Shown here: positions 11,529 to 22,227 of the stretch, one piece after another | Numbering within the stretch: the stretch's first letter is position 1 | Layout: every line of letters starts with the position of its first letter | DNA from: Gossypium raimondii | Taxonomy: Eukaryota > Streptophyta > Magnoliopsida > Malvales > Malvaceae | Length of the DNA stretch: 64,000 nt | Assembly: GCF_025698545.1 (NCBI RefSeq) | Contig: NC_068577.1 | Span: 3,939,501 to 4,003,500, forward strand | Reading direction: 5' to 3' | The notes under the pieces: model-generated | Databases searched by the model: none | Told to the model about the DNA's origin: nothing | What the model saw: the letters and a program-made list of their open reading frames with translations, nothing else | Made by a program: the position numbers and the translations under genes

Positions 11529-12617
11529 CTAGGTTGCTTGGCTATGGAAAAAAGCTGTATTTTTGTCCCCTAATTTGAGCCAGTTCAGTCTAGCCCTTTG
11601 CTCCCAATATCTCTCATCCTTCTCAATCTCCAAGTTTAGCTGAATCTTCGTGTCAATCATCTCCGCCATGTTAATATCATCCCTTTCCGCTTCAAGTAGC
11701 TCAGATAACTTAGCCGTTAAATATTTCTTTTTCCCTTTTTTATTCTTTAGAATATTTCTTGCCCAATTTTCCAACCCTTTCTTCAAGAATTCCAATTTCT
11801 GCAAAAAATTTCCTGTCGACATCTTCCATAAATGTTCGGCTTCAACAACAAAAGAATCCTTCAAAAACCACCAGTTTTTAATTCTGAATCTATTTTCATT
11901 CTGCTTTCTTATTTCCTTCTTTGTATCAATTAGAAGAGGACAATGATCAGAAAAAGAATGCACCAAATGCTGAACTTTTACTTCAGAGAACAAAGAAATC
12001 CATTCCTTATTTGCAACCCCTCTATCTAATCGTTCTTGTATATTTGTTTCTGGAAGGTTACCTCGTTCCCATGTGAACCATCTACCCACATATCCCACAT
12101 CATTCAATTGACATAATTCCAAAGTCTTCCGGAACATTTCCATCATTCTCTCATCACGGGCCATACCTCCTTTCTTCTCAAAGCCATACATGATTTCATT
12201 GAAATCTCCACATACTAACCAAGGATTATTCTCTCCATTATAGAGATTCTTCAAGATAGCCCATGAATCTTCATTGTCTCGTGCATACGGAGTTCCATAA
12301 AACCCTGTAAATCGCCACATAACCTCCCTCTCATTATCATGAACTAACACATCAATATGTCTTTTAGAGAAACTTTTTAAAGAAATATTGACGTCATTCC
12401 TCCAAGCCAAACATAACCCTCTTTTAGTTTTCTCTGGATCCACCTCAATGCCATTCACAAAACCACATCTTCTTCGAACTCTTTCCATTTGAATTCTGCC
12501 AAGTTTCGTCTCCATAAAGAAGACTATGTGGGGGTCATAAGTCTTCAGCGAATGCCGAAATCTTTTAAATTTTCGTGGACTCCCCAATCCACAGACATTC
12601 CAATTTATGATTTTCAT
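11529..12617 (-). CDS. LINE 2 ORF2, AP-type endonuclease and linker (open stretch)
   Basis: A 362-codon open frame starts MKIINWNVCGLGSPRKFKRF. It shows the APE-like endonuclease motifs: NWNVCGLG, the metal-binding Glu of FFMETKLG, GFYG, WLVCGDFNEI, and FSDHCPLLID with the catalytic SDH near the end. It then runs into the RT linker (ERYWEQRARLNWLKLGDKNTAFFHSQAT) before a stop. The enzyme nicks target DNA to prime reverse transcription. The start is chosen because it overlaps the ORF1 stop as ATGA. The ORF2 polyprotein is cut here by a nonsense or frameshift change, so only an endonuclease fragment would be made. Confidence 0.8.
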   Translation of the reverse strand: MKIINWNVCGLGSPRKFKRFRHSLKTYDPHIVFFMETKLGRIQMERVRRRCGFVNGIEVDPEKTKRGLCLAWRNDVNISLKSFSKRHIDVLVHDNEREVMWRFTGFYGTPYARDNEDSWAILKNLYNGENNPWLVCGDFNEIMYGFEKKGGMARDERMMEMFRKTLELCQLNDVGYVGRWFTWERGNLPETNIQERLDRGVANKEWISLFSEVKVQHLVHSFSDHCPLLIDTKKEIRKQNENRFRIKNWWFLKDSFVVEAEHLWKMSTGNFLQKLEFLKKGLENWARNILKNKKGKKKYLTAKLSELLEAERDDINMAEMIDTKIQLNLEIEKDERYWEQRARLNWLKLGDKNTAFFHSQAT

Positions 12618-13713
12618 AACGCCCGGTCAGCTTGCCTCTTTGTAGCCGCCGATGTCAAGTGATTAAGGTCTATCAATCTCCTACTTCTTTCCGGAGAGAT
12701 AATCCCCTCATTCGTTAATACAACATCATTCTCCTCTCTAGATATTTCTTTACCTTCTTCTCCTGCTAAAGCCGCATCCTCCAAATCATGGTCCACCGCA
12801 TCATGGGCTTGATCCGTCAATGGTCTACCCTGTTTTGCTCCATCACATAAGAAACTCCCTTCCAAATTAAAACCAAGAACTGGATCAACTGTCTTCCCAA
12901 AGCTCTTCATGTGCTCCATTCTCTGTGGTTCCCTTGCAACTCTCCTGTTGCCCTCCTGAATTCCACCTGTAACCCCTTCCCCATCTTCTAATAGCCAGAC
13001 ACTATTCATAGTCAAAGCTCTTCGGGATTGTGCTCTTATTGATAAGTCCAATCAGCGTCTTTGCCTCGCAAAAAGAATCATTATGACCCAGTTTTCCACA
13101 ATAGAAACAAAAAAAGTGTCAATATTTCATATTTAAAAAAAAAACATATGACTTCCTCCCCCGAAATTCGATTAGCTTTTTTTTTTCAATGGACGTCTGA
13201 TATCGACTTGGGCCCTAATCCTCATAAAATTCCTGTATTCTTTCCCTATATTTGACACATCATACACCATAAAATTCCCCAAAAAATTTTCCAAATTAAT
13301 TGTTAAGTTTTCAGAAAACAAACCAATAGGCACGTCATGTATCTGAACCCAGAAAGGGGTTAACACTAAAGGGACCTGCATAGGATCCTCTTCCCACCTC
13401 AGTTTATAAAGTATCAACAGATGATTATTGAATGTCCATGGGGAGCCTTTCAAAACCCTCTCCAGATCCATATAATGAAAAAATTGAAATAAAAACCTTT
13501 TTTCCCCAGATCTTGGATTCTAACTCCTCGAACAGGGTGTCATAGATTTGCCATAGTACCTTTCATGGCTGGAAAATGAATTATACTTGCTGTAAGAAAA
13601 CTCCCCACCAATTGAAGAAACTCCTCTCTTCTTTCCATTCCAGGATTTTCTTGAATTTGAATAACAACATCCTCCTCTTCATTAATTGTTAATTGGGCTA
13701 ATTCATTCTCCAT
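12614..13713 (-). pseudogene. LINE 2 ORF1 protein (DUF4283 + zinc knuckle), frameshifted
   Basis: Begins MENELAQLTINEEEDVVIQI at 13713. A DUF4283 stretch (LERVLKGSPWTFNNHLLILY..., VQIHDVPIGLFSENL) spans about 13471-13175. A zinc knuckle CFYCGKLGHNDSFC (C-x2-C-x3-GH-x4-C) lies at about 13060-13105. The C-terminal part (12614-13051) is acidic and basic without known domains. Frame changes near 13175 (a T/A run) and 13520 separate the pieces. The role in the family is RNA binding and RNP formation. The stop overlaps the ORF2 start. Confidence 0.78.
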
Positions 13714-14526
13714 AATTTTCCAGGGACCGAAACACAAGAAATCAAGAAGAAAAAGATAGACGAAACAAGAAAACCTAAAAAAAACTTGCCAGAGGCTGCA
13801 GACATAAACGTGTTAGGGTAGCAGACCTAGTACTAAATTTTAAATATAACTGTTCAATATAATCATATTATTTGATAAAAGTAAATATTGATTTTTTTAA
13901 ATATATTTATTTGTTAATTTTAATCTTATTAATATAATATTTTATATTGTTTTGAATAGATTTAGATAAAAGTTAAAAATGATAATTGAATATCTCAATT
14001 TAAAAAAATATATAAAATTTTAATAAAGTAAAATCAACTTAATATTTTTAATTGAGTGATAATTAGCCACCTATCTATTTAACCTATACAACAATTTCTT
14101 ATTTACAATTTTATAATAAGTAAAAAATTAAAAACATTATGAAACACATTTAAAATAATAAAATGTTGAAATGAAAAATTTTAATGATTGATTAAACACA
14201 TCCTTAAATTTTAATATTTAATTTTTAACAATTATTGATCAACACTTAATTTCTTTTCAATTTATCATAGGATGTTTGGTGGGTTGAATTGGACCTATTT
14301 TGAATTAGTGAAAACTTCTCTGATTCTTTTAGAAAAATACCCACCTAATAATGCAAGGTAAAAATGTCAATTAATTGCCAGTGTTTGAATCGTTTAGGAA
14401 TATTAGTTTTGTGGATTAATTATTCCTTGAATTGCTTTTATATTATTTTAATTTGATAGAAAAACGAATATTCTTTTCCTTTTTACTTTATATTTTACAA
14501 AATCAAATTCTTTTAAAAACTATCGA

Positions 14527-14640
14527 CTTAAGTGGATTGAGTCTTAGTTCAATTGACATGAGCATTGTTGTCAATGTAGGAAGATGTGAGTTCAAGTGCA
14601 CTAAAGCACATTATAAAATTTGTTAACAGAACTAAAGTTA
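14527..14640 (+). mobile_element. SINE-like repeat, copy 1 (fragment)
   Basis: The segment has a box-A-like part (GAGTCTTAGTTCAATTGACA), then TTGTTGTCAATG, then a box-B-like GAGTTCAAGTGCACTAAAGC. It aligns with copies at 17080 and 43140. The order and spacing of the boxes are those of tRNA-derived plant SINEs. The 3' half is lost. Confidence 0.55.
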
Positions 14641-17079
14641 TCTAATAGTGCATTATAAAATTTGTTTTTTTAATATGTTTAAGATAAAAAAATTTGAACC
14701 ATTTTAAAATCGAAGACATTTAATTATTAGATTGTTATCGTAAATATGAAATGCTTGAAAATATTTATAAAAAAAACCTTGCAATTATTACTTTTTTATT
14801 GATTAAAAAAACTTTACGTGACAATAAATAATAGTGTCGATGAAATTTATTGATAAGTAAAATTATCAAAGAGGGGATGAATGTGATGACGTTGGTTCAC
14901 CTTTGGCTAGGGTGGAGAGTCACTACTTCTAGTGGAAAGAATGGTTCTTTGGTAGGGTCGGTCTAGATGGAGTTAAATGTCTTGGTTCATCTCTCTCACT
15001 TTACCCCTCGGATCTTTTGGTTGGGCTTATATATAGGGAACAAACGAATCCCATATGTCCTAAGTTCACTAACAGCAATGATATATCATGTTTATGTGTC
15101 TTCTTACAGTGATGGTGGTGTGACATCTTAAATCAATGATATGACATATTAGGATAATCAAGTAATCAATGAATCTGAGAATCCACGTGCAAAGGTGATC
15201 TAGCGAGGGTTTGCCAAGTTCACTATGGGATTAATTGTGGTCAAAGTATTTGACGAACCATTAAGTCTTGATGTGGCAAGTTGGCGTGGAAAATGATGGC
15301 ATGGAGAGCTTAATTATTTTTTAATTACTTTGCAATAGTTCTTATAACATTTAAACCTATTTTTTTAAAAATAAAATATTTTATAAAATTATTTAAAATT
15401 TTAAAAAATAGAAAAATATAAAAACATAGACAATTACATAAAAAATTGTAAAATGTTATTATAATTATATATTACAATTCATCATTGTCAACTCTCACAT
15501 AAACATTCCTCAAACTAAAACCATTATTACCACTCATCTCACGCTACAAGTACTAAATTCATTGTCACTCAAACCTAGAAATGTCAATGAGTCGGGTCGA
15601 GACTCGATTCCAAAAAATTTGTCAAGTCTAAGCTTATTTTCCAACTGGTCCAACCCGCCTAAAACACCCATTTTAGTATTAAAAAGTAAGATATATTAAA
15701 AAATATTTTTTATTATTTAAATTGAATTTGGGTTGGGTTGAGTTGAGTTGGGACGAGGTGAAAATTCATTGTCCTTGAGTCAGGCCTACTGAGCTACCCT
15801 ACCCTTGGACAGGTCTATTAAAACCCTTCACTTGGCATTCCATATAGGTCTAATCACCTTCACACTTCAATCTTCTCAGTTCCTTATTACTAAAAACAAA
15901 GACACCATTGATAATTTTTTTCCCTTTATTTTTATATATATTTTTTATAAAATTTTATTAATTTTCTATAATTTTATAGTTTTTTAATAATATTTCAATA
16001 GTTCTAAAATGTTATAATACTTCAACATTACTTTTCATATTTTCATATTATTTAATAAATTTACGATGATTTATTTGACATTTTAGTCTATTATTTTAAA
16101 CTAAAACTATTAAACTCGTATTCCAAATATATATTGAAAATGCAAGAAATTTCATTTATCTTTTTTATTACTTATTAGTTATTATCATGTTTTTAATTGA
16201 AAAGAAATATATCATTAAATTGAAAAACAAAGGAAAAAAAGGATTGAAAATCGAATTATGGTTTGACTCGATTTGACCAATGAATATGGGTAGTAATAAG
16301 CCTCTACCTTTTGCTTCTACGAAGCTGGCACCGTGGTTGGTACTTGATGCACAAGCAACAGTCAAGTACAATGCCAAGAAAGAAAAGCTTATCAGTCCGA
16401 GTTTGGGACTTAAAAAAGAAAGTTGCTTATGTTTATAATTTTAATAAAAGAGAAAATATATAGATTATTAAATATTAAATTAAAAACCCCGTAATTTTTA
16501 AAAAGTAAACAAGTAATTTTCTATTATTAGTACGTATAAGTTATAAATTTGGTTTTTATATTTTAATTTGATAATTTTAGTTATTTTATCTTTTTAATTT
16601 TAAAATTTCAATCTTGGCCTGAACGGGAATGATTGAATCTGTTTTAAAATTCAAGAAATACAAAAACTAAAACCATTAAATTAGAGGACCAAACTAAAAA
16701 TTTAACAAGAACAAAAAAATGGATTCATGCAGGTTTCATATAATAATTTCGGGGTTTTTTTTGTTTTTCAAGGTGTTCACGGGAGTCCAACATCTTGCCA
16801 GTCCATTAAGGGGGTAGACACTGACCACAAGTTTTAAGAGTTCTAAAGTTACTCGATACCTAGGTCAAATATCAAACCCTTAACCACTGATTAAGGTAGG
16901 AGAGACTATTGTCATCTCGCCTAACTCCTATGATTATTATTTCAATTGTTTTTATTTGTTCAATTTCCAATATTGTAACTTTTCCAAATAATTTGTTAAT
17001 AGAAATAATTAATGTCCACATTGTTAGGACACCATATAAATTCTGAGAAGTAATAAAAATATAATGTATAACACAATAT

Positions 17080-17190
17080 GATGTAAATATGGGAGGACGT
17101 GGGTTCAAATGCGCTGAAGCGTATTATCTTCCTATTTATAGGCTAAGGAGGGGCTATAGGTAGTTCTACACATTGTATCAAAAAGAACAA
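17080..17190 (+). mobile_element. SINE-like repeat, copy 2 (3' part)
   Basis: GTGGGTTCAAATGCGCTGAA, then ATTATCTTCCTATTTATAGG and GGAGGGGCTATAGGTAGTTC match copy 3 (43140-43280) closely. The 5' box A half is not clear here. The end is ATTGTATCAAAAAG. Confidence 0.55.
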
Positions 17191-17622
17191 ATATGATTAT
17201 AACCTATAATGAAATTGTTAAAAAAACATAAATACATCAAAATTTATATAAAAAAAGTTATACTATAAATTTTTAAATAATACATGAATTTTATTTTAAC
17301 GTGTAATGCCATACATTTACTTTAATGTTGTACTATTGTGTACATGAAAATTTATTTGATTCATTTTCACAAATTACTAATACTATTATCAACGTAAGAC
17401 CATTTTACATTTATATATTGCATTATACAAATAATTGTATTTATTCAATATGAAAATAAATATGTGTTTATTTTTAAATATATATGGTTGAATAAAAATT
17501 AAAGTTTTATGTGTATAATTATATCAAAATTTATTTTTAAAATTGAGATTTATCTCAAGAAATTAGATGATAAATATTTTATAAATATGAAATAATAAAA
17601 ATTATATGAAAAATTAGTCCAA

Positions 17623-18026
17623 TGGTTAAAGCAACATTTAATCCCTAAGCTTGGTAATTTTTTTATCCACATTAGTTTTAAAACTTGACATTTTTCTTAA
17701 TTTAATCTTTGAACTTGGATTCAATTAAGATATAATGACGTGACATTATGAATTATTGCCACATAGTCACTTGAGTTTTATTTTAAAAAAACTATATAAT
17801 AAAAAATACAAAATATTATAAAGAAATTATAATATTTAATTTTTTTTCCAGTGATAATGTGACACAATCTTGTAGTGCCACATCATCATCCTACCTTAAT
17901 AGAATCCAAGTTCAGGAGCCAAATTGAGAAAAACTGTCAAGTTTCAGGACTAATATGAATCCAAAAAATTCAGGAACTAAAGTGAGAAAAGGTATCAAGT
18001 TCAGGAACTAAATTTTACTTTAACCC
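17623..18026. mobile_element. Foldback MITE with long imperfect terminal inverted repeats
   Basis: The left arm (GGTTAAAGCAACATTTAATC..., CATTAGTTTTAAAACTTGAC) pairs with the right arm read in reverse (GGGTTAAAGTAAAATTTAGT..., CATATTAGTCCTGAAACTTG). Each arm is about 140 bp and the middle is AT-rich. Long TIRs and small size suggest a Mutator-like MITE. I could not find a matching 9-bp target duplication. Confidence 0.55.
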
Positions 18027-18169
18027 AAAAAGTTTTAGGTGAACCAAATAGGCAAATAGTCCAAACATTACCATCAAATCAGCGTTACGAAAGTTGATCC
18101 GACGGCCTTAAATTTCCCAAATTTCATTTATTGATTGGCCAGACATCACATCAAAACTTAAATCTCTAT

Positions 18170-19217
18170 TTTAATTGGTCCACGTTGCGCGATCTACACG
18201 GTTAATCAGTTTCCCACTTACAATATTATAATATAAAAACAATAAAATAAAATCACAATTAAATCCACCAAAATCTGGGAAAGCTCCATAAATCTCGATC
18301 CATGTCGAGGCTGAAGTATTAGACACTTGTCGCCACCACAGAGTTAAAGCCTCCCCGTTTCGCTTCAAAGAGTAAGTAACATCACAATCTCTCTCGAGTT
18401 TCAACATTTATTTTAAAATTTTTATTTTAATTGAATTTTTTGGGGGGTTTATAAAAAAAAAAAGTCTCTTTCCTTGCTTCATTCCTTGCTCGCTCACTCT
18501 CTTTTTTGTCTGCTGTTCTATTTTATTGTCATTTTCTCTTCTTTTTTTTTTCCTTGAAATGGGTTAAGGAATATATTTTGTACTTGGTGTTTCGTTTAGC
18601 TGATTATATATCTGTTCTATAACGAGAGGAATTTCTTTTTAAGTTGATGTTTACATGCTTTTGATAAGTTTTAGGGTTTTGGAATAATGGGTTGATTTTA
18701 AATTTTGTTGAAGCTTCAATTTTTGTTGTTGTTTACTATAGTATTAGAAATGACAGTTTGATACTTGTTAGCTGTTAATTAATTTCTAGCTGCAAAATTG
18801 TTTTTTTTTCTTTTTAGTTTTTGGATCTGGGTTTTGTTGAAAATAATAAAATGACTAAGTATATTTGTTGAAAATAATAAAATGACTAAGTATAAAATTG
18901 GATGGATTTTGACGAGAATTTGTTTTGCTATGTGTATGATTGTATTTTTGTGCTAGTTGTTAGAGAATCTTGAAATTTAGAGATTTGACATAAAAGTTCT
19001 AATCTTTATTGCTTCCAATGTATGATCAAGTTACACTTTGCTTTGTTTGGTGATAATTGATTAGATCTCAAGTTAAAGAAAGAAAGAAAGAAAGAAAAAA
19101 GTTATATAAAAGGGAAAGTGAATAATGACATGATCATCTTATCTACTTCAGTTGATTGGATTTATAGGGGAATTTTGAATTGGGTTCTTTTGTGTTTGTT
19201 GCTGTTTGAAACAAGGA
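18170..19217 (+). promoter_or_regulatory. Promoter and leader of the ABF-type bZIP gene
   Basis: An AT-rich TATA-like patch (TATTATAATATAAAA, about 18222) precedes a pyrimidine-rich leader (18465-18560). A consensus splice donor GTAAGT at 18372 and an acceptor CTTCAG ending at 19151 would give a 5' UTR intron, common in this family. A CACGTT core (about 18181) is an ABRE-like ACGT motif. Inside the putative intron a unit of about 31 bp with AATAATAAAATGACTAAGTA is tandemly duplicated (18833-18894), and a (GAAA)n run lies at 19076-19098. Intron and start site are inferred. Confidence 0.4.
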
Positions 19218-21001
19218 ATGGGGTCTAATCTGAATTTCAAGAGGTTTGGTGAAGCACCAAGTATGGAAGGGAATGGATCAAAGGCAGTGGGCAATTTCCC
19301 ATTGGCTAGGCAGTCATCAATATACTCGTTGACCTTCGATGAGCTGCAGAACACATTCGGTGGACTCGGCAAGGACTTCGGATCCATGAACATGGATGAA
19401 CTCTTGAGGAACATCTCAACTGCTGAAGAGACTCAGAGTTTGATGACAGCTTCAGTTCCTGGAGGAGAAGGTGGTGTTTCTGGTGGTAATTTGCAGAGGC
19501 AAGGTTCATTGACATTGCCAAGGACTCTGAGTCAGAAAACGGTTGAAGAAGTATGGAAAGACTTGTTTAAGGAAAATGATGGTGCTAAAAATGTAAGTAA
19601 TGGTGGTGGTGGTGGTGGAGCGAATTTGCCACAGAGGCAACAGACGTTGGGAGAGATGACTTTGGAGGAGTTCCTGGGGAGGGCAGGTATTGTGAGGGAA
19701 GATATGCAATCGATTGGAGTGCCGAATAACAATGGATTCTTCGATAACAACTCTGGTTTAGCTCTTCCGTTTCAACAGACAAATGGGAACAATGGTTTTT
19801 TGAGTAACAATAACTCAGTTCTTAATCAGCCTCCAATCTTACCATTAGACGTGAGTGGAGCCAAATCATCACACTCACAGCAGCAACAACAGCCACTCTT
19901 TCCCAAGCAACAAACGGTTGCATTCGCTCCATCTATGCACTTGATAAACACTACACATTTTCCTAGTCCTGGAGCTCAGGGGTCGGTAGTTGAAACCAGT
20001 GACCTTTCAATGAATACTAATCTAGTTCAGTCTAGTGGCCTGCAGAGTGGTGGGATGGGAATAGTTGGTTTACCATCTCCTGCAAGCCATATGTCTCCAG
20101 ATGTGATTTCAAAGAATAGCGTAGATACAACTTCTTTTTCACCGGTTCCTTATGTACTTGGCCGGGGAAGAAAACGCAGTGCAGCATTGGAGAAAGTCGT
20201 TGAGAGAAGGCAAAGGAGAATGATTAAGAACAGAGAGTCAGCCGCAAGATCACGAGCTCGCAAGCAGGTGAGTTGAGTGCCACTACACTGTTGTTTTCTT
20301 TCCTTCTGAGTTACCAGATTCTATTTCATTTCTCCTATAAAATCTAGCTCAGTTGTGTGGGTTACTTGTTTAAAAAGTTCATTAGTTTTGAATTTTGTTG
20401 CTTGCTACAAACATGCCACTCATAATGTTTAGGACAATGCTCCTACATTGCTAGTGTGAAAGTAATGGTTTGGTATGGTTTCTAGTTGGCTCAAATCCAA
20501 TGCCAAACAATTGGTTGTATTAACTGCTCTGAGTTCTGGCAGGCTTATACATTGGAACTTGAAGCTGAAGTTTCAAAACTTAAAGAAATGAATGAAGAAT
20601 TGCTGAGGAAACAGGTAAGTACTTATCACCTGGACTTCGATTCATCGTTTTCTATTGAAACGTTGGTGGATGGGCCCTTTTCTTGACAGTGCTTTGGTTG
20701 GTGCAGGAAGAAGTGATGGAAATGCAGAAAAATCAGGTAATGCAACATTCCTGCTGCTTCCATCTTCCATTTATGTTATAGCATTCATATGCAGCAAACT
20801 AGCTTTTAGATGGGTTCCAAAGCCTTAAGAACATGGCAAAACATGATATATAATTTGTTTTGTTCCATGCACATTTATTGAAATGTTTCCTGTTTTTGGT
20901 CTGCTCTCTGTTGCCTTTTCAAACAGATGCTAGAAACACTTAATCCAGCATGGGGAGGTAAAAGACAATGCTTAAGAAGAACACTGACAGGCCCTTGGTA
21001 G
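19218..21001 (+). CDS. ABF/AREB-type bZIP transcription factor (ABI5-like), 408 aa
   Basis: Coding exons 19218-20267, 20543-20614, 20707-20736 and 20927-21001 join in phase 0 to 408 codons plus stop. The protein has the three N-terminal ABF blocks: C1 (LARQSSIYSLTFDELQNTFG, residues 29-48), C2 (RQGSLTLPRTLSQKTVEEVW) and C3 (RQQTLGEMTLEEFLGRAG). Each carries an R-x-x-S/T site that SnRK2 kinases phosphorylate in the family. A Gln/Asn-rich middle, a basic region (VERRQRRMIKNRESAARSRA, about 328-347), a leucine zipper over exons 2-4 and the C-terminal RRTLTGPW block follow. The family binds ABREs (ACGTGGC) and activates ABA and drought genes in the nucleus. The first in-frame ATG (MGSNLNFKRF, like ABF3) is taken as start. 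The closest Arabidopsis type is ABF2-4; I cannot pick one. Exon 3 is only 30 nt. Confidence 0.95.
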
Positions 21002-22227
21002 AGTTTGAGGAACTGCTGATTGTAAAAAATGTTGCTCTGATACACAATCTTGGCCGGTGCTACAGTTTAATGATTGGGATCTGCATCCATTATCTATATC
21101 TTGATACTGCTTAAGGCTAGATAGCTGTGAATATAGAAGCAAAGGGTTTTGAGTTGTAAGTTATGTACTTGACAGTATTAGTTTGTAGTTTTGATTTTGT
21201 TATTGGCTTGATCTCTGTTTGCCTATCATGATCTAACCTTGACAACAAAGGCGGGCTTGTAAGATAACTAGATGGATGCTCCAATATGGTCTTTACGCTC
21301 TGCCTACAGACTTGGTCAGTTTCATCCTGATTTGACTTGTAAATTTAAGACATATCTGTTGTAAGAAATAAGCTATCGGTTTTGATTCTGGGTTTTTTGT
21401 TTCTACTTTCTAGAACAGCCATAAGAACGACAGTTTACCTTTCAAGAATCTGAATTCAATACTATTGATCCATGCAATCACTCTTAACATTCAACAGGTT
21501 TCTATGCAAATAAATTTCTGCGTAGATATCTGCTTGTTTGAATTGGAACAGAACGGATTGCAATAATCCCAAGCTTCATCCATTGGAATCATTTATCCCA
21601 CCACCATCGATATCTCAAACACTTTCTAATTTGATTCGGTGCCCGGAAGGCACAAAACTGCCGTATAAGACAAAAGAAGCCTTTGAAAGGAAATGACTGC
21701 AGAAAAACATACGATTGATGAAAGTGAACCAAAGCATCCAAGAAAATCATATGCTTACAAAATCAACATGCCCCTAAAAGACATAAATAAGGCTAAAACA
21801 TTGGGGGTATCATAGTAAGATTAGAACCTTGACATGTTTCATTTTAGACCCTTTAACATGTTTCATCTTCTTGAAGAGGGTCGAACAATAATATAAAAGC
21901 TAAGAATCTGCAGCCTTATCAAGCATTTACTTCTACTAGGTTCTACTAAGTATTTAATTACCTGTATCTTGATTAGCCACATAGATATTTGAAGATTCAG
22001 TACCAGATCTTCACCCAAATATGGCTATCGAGCTTGATAACATTTTGCCATTTTGCTGCTTTGGACCTCACAGATACATGTGACCTCTGTTCAAGGCTGA
22101 GCAAGTTTCTGTGACGGTTTTCTCCTTCCACTAGATGTTCAAGTTGAGGGATTATAGCCTTGCGTTTATATCATAATGGCATCCGGAAAAATTGCCATTC
22201 ATCAAGTATGACTTGTATTTAGATCTT
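21002..22227. other. Spacer between convergent bZIP and DJ-1C genes
   Basis: This 1.2-kb stretch lies between the two stop codons and must hold both 3' UTRs. I see no further ORF or repeat. Confidence 0.6.

Larger units (their letters stand above)
8300..13835 (-). mobile_element. LINE 2, full-length L1-type retrotransposon with target duplication
   Basis: The 5.5-kb element is bounded by AATTTTAAATAT at 8288-8299 and 13836-13847. The left copy is followed by six T, which on the minus strand is a short A tail, the expected 3' end. Domain order on the minus strand is ORF1 (DUF4283, zinc knuckle), endonuclease, RT with an intact FADD, zf-RVT, RNase H, then about 390 bp of 3' UTR. ORF1 and ORF2 overlap by ATGA (12617-12614). 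It carries several frameshifts but fewer than LINE 1, so it is younger or better preserved. Confidence 0.88.
13848..17610. other. AT-rich intergenic region
   Basis: I see no gene. Contents: OPPOSED TTTGATAAA/TTTATCA motifs of the LINE-flanking repeat (13866-14280), a SINE-like fragment (14527-14640), a degraded repeat with TATATATAGGG near 15030, pseudo-palindromic GGGTTGGGTTGAGTTG sequence (15590-15810) resembling a decayed TIR element, and a second SINE copy (17080-17190). Small ORFs in it have no recognisable domain. Confidence 0.5.

Noticed and set aside
15590-15810. Second copy of the AACTAGACCT TIR element
   Set aside because: Composition is similar (GGGTTGGGTTGAG, GACTCGATTCC) but the termini do not match, so it is treated as unclassified decayed repeat.
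18171-18407. Minus-strand 78-aa ORF before the bZIP gene
   Set aside because: Overlaps the promoter and leader of the bZIP gene and has no domain.
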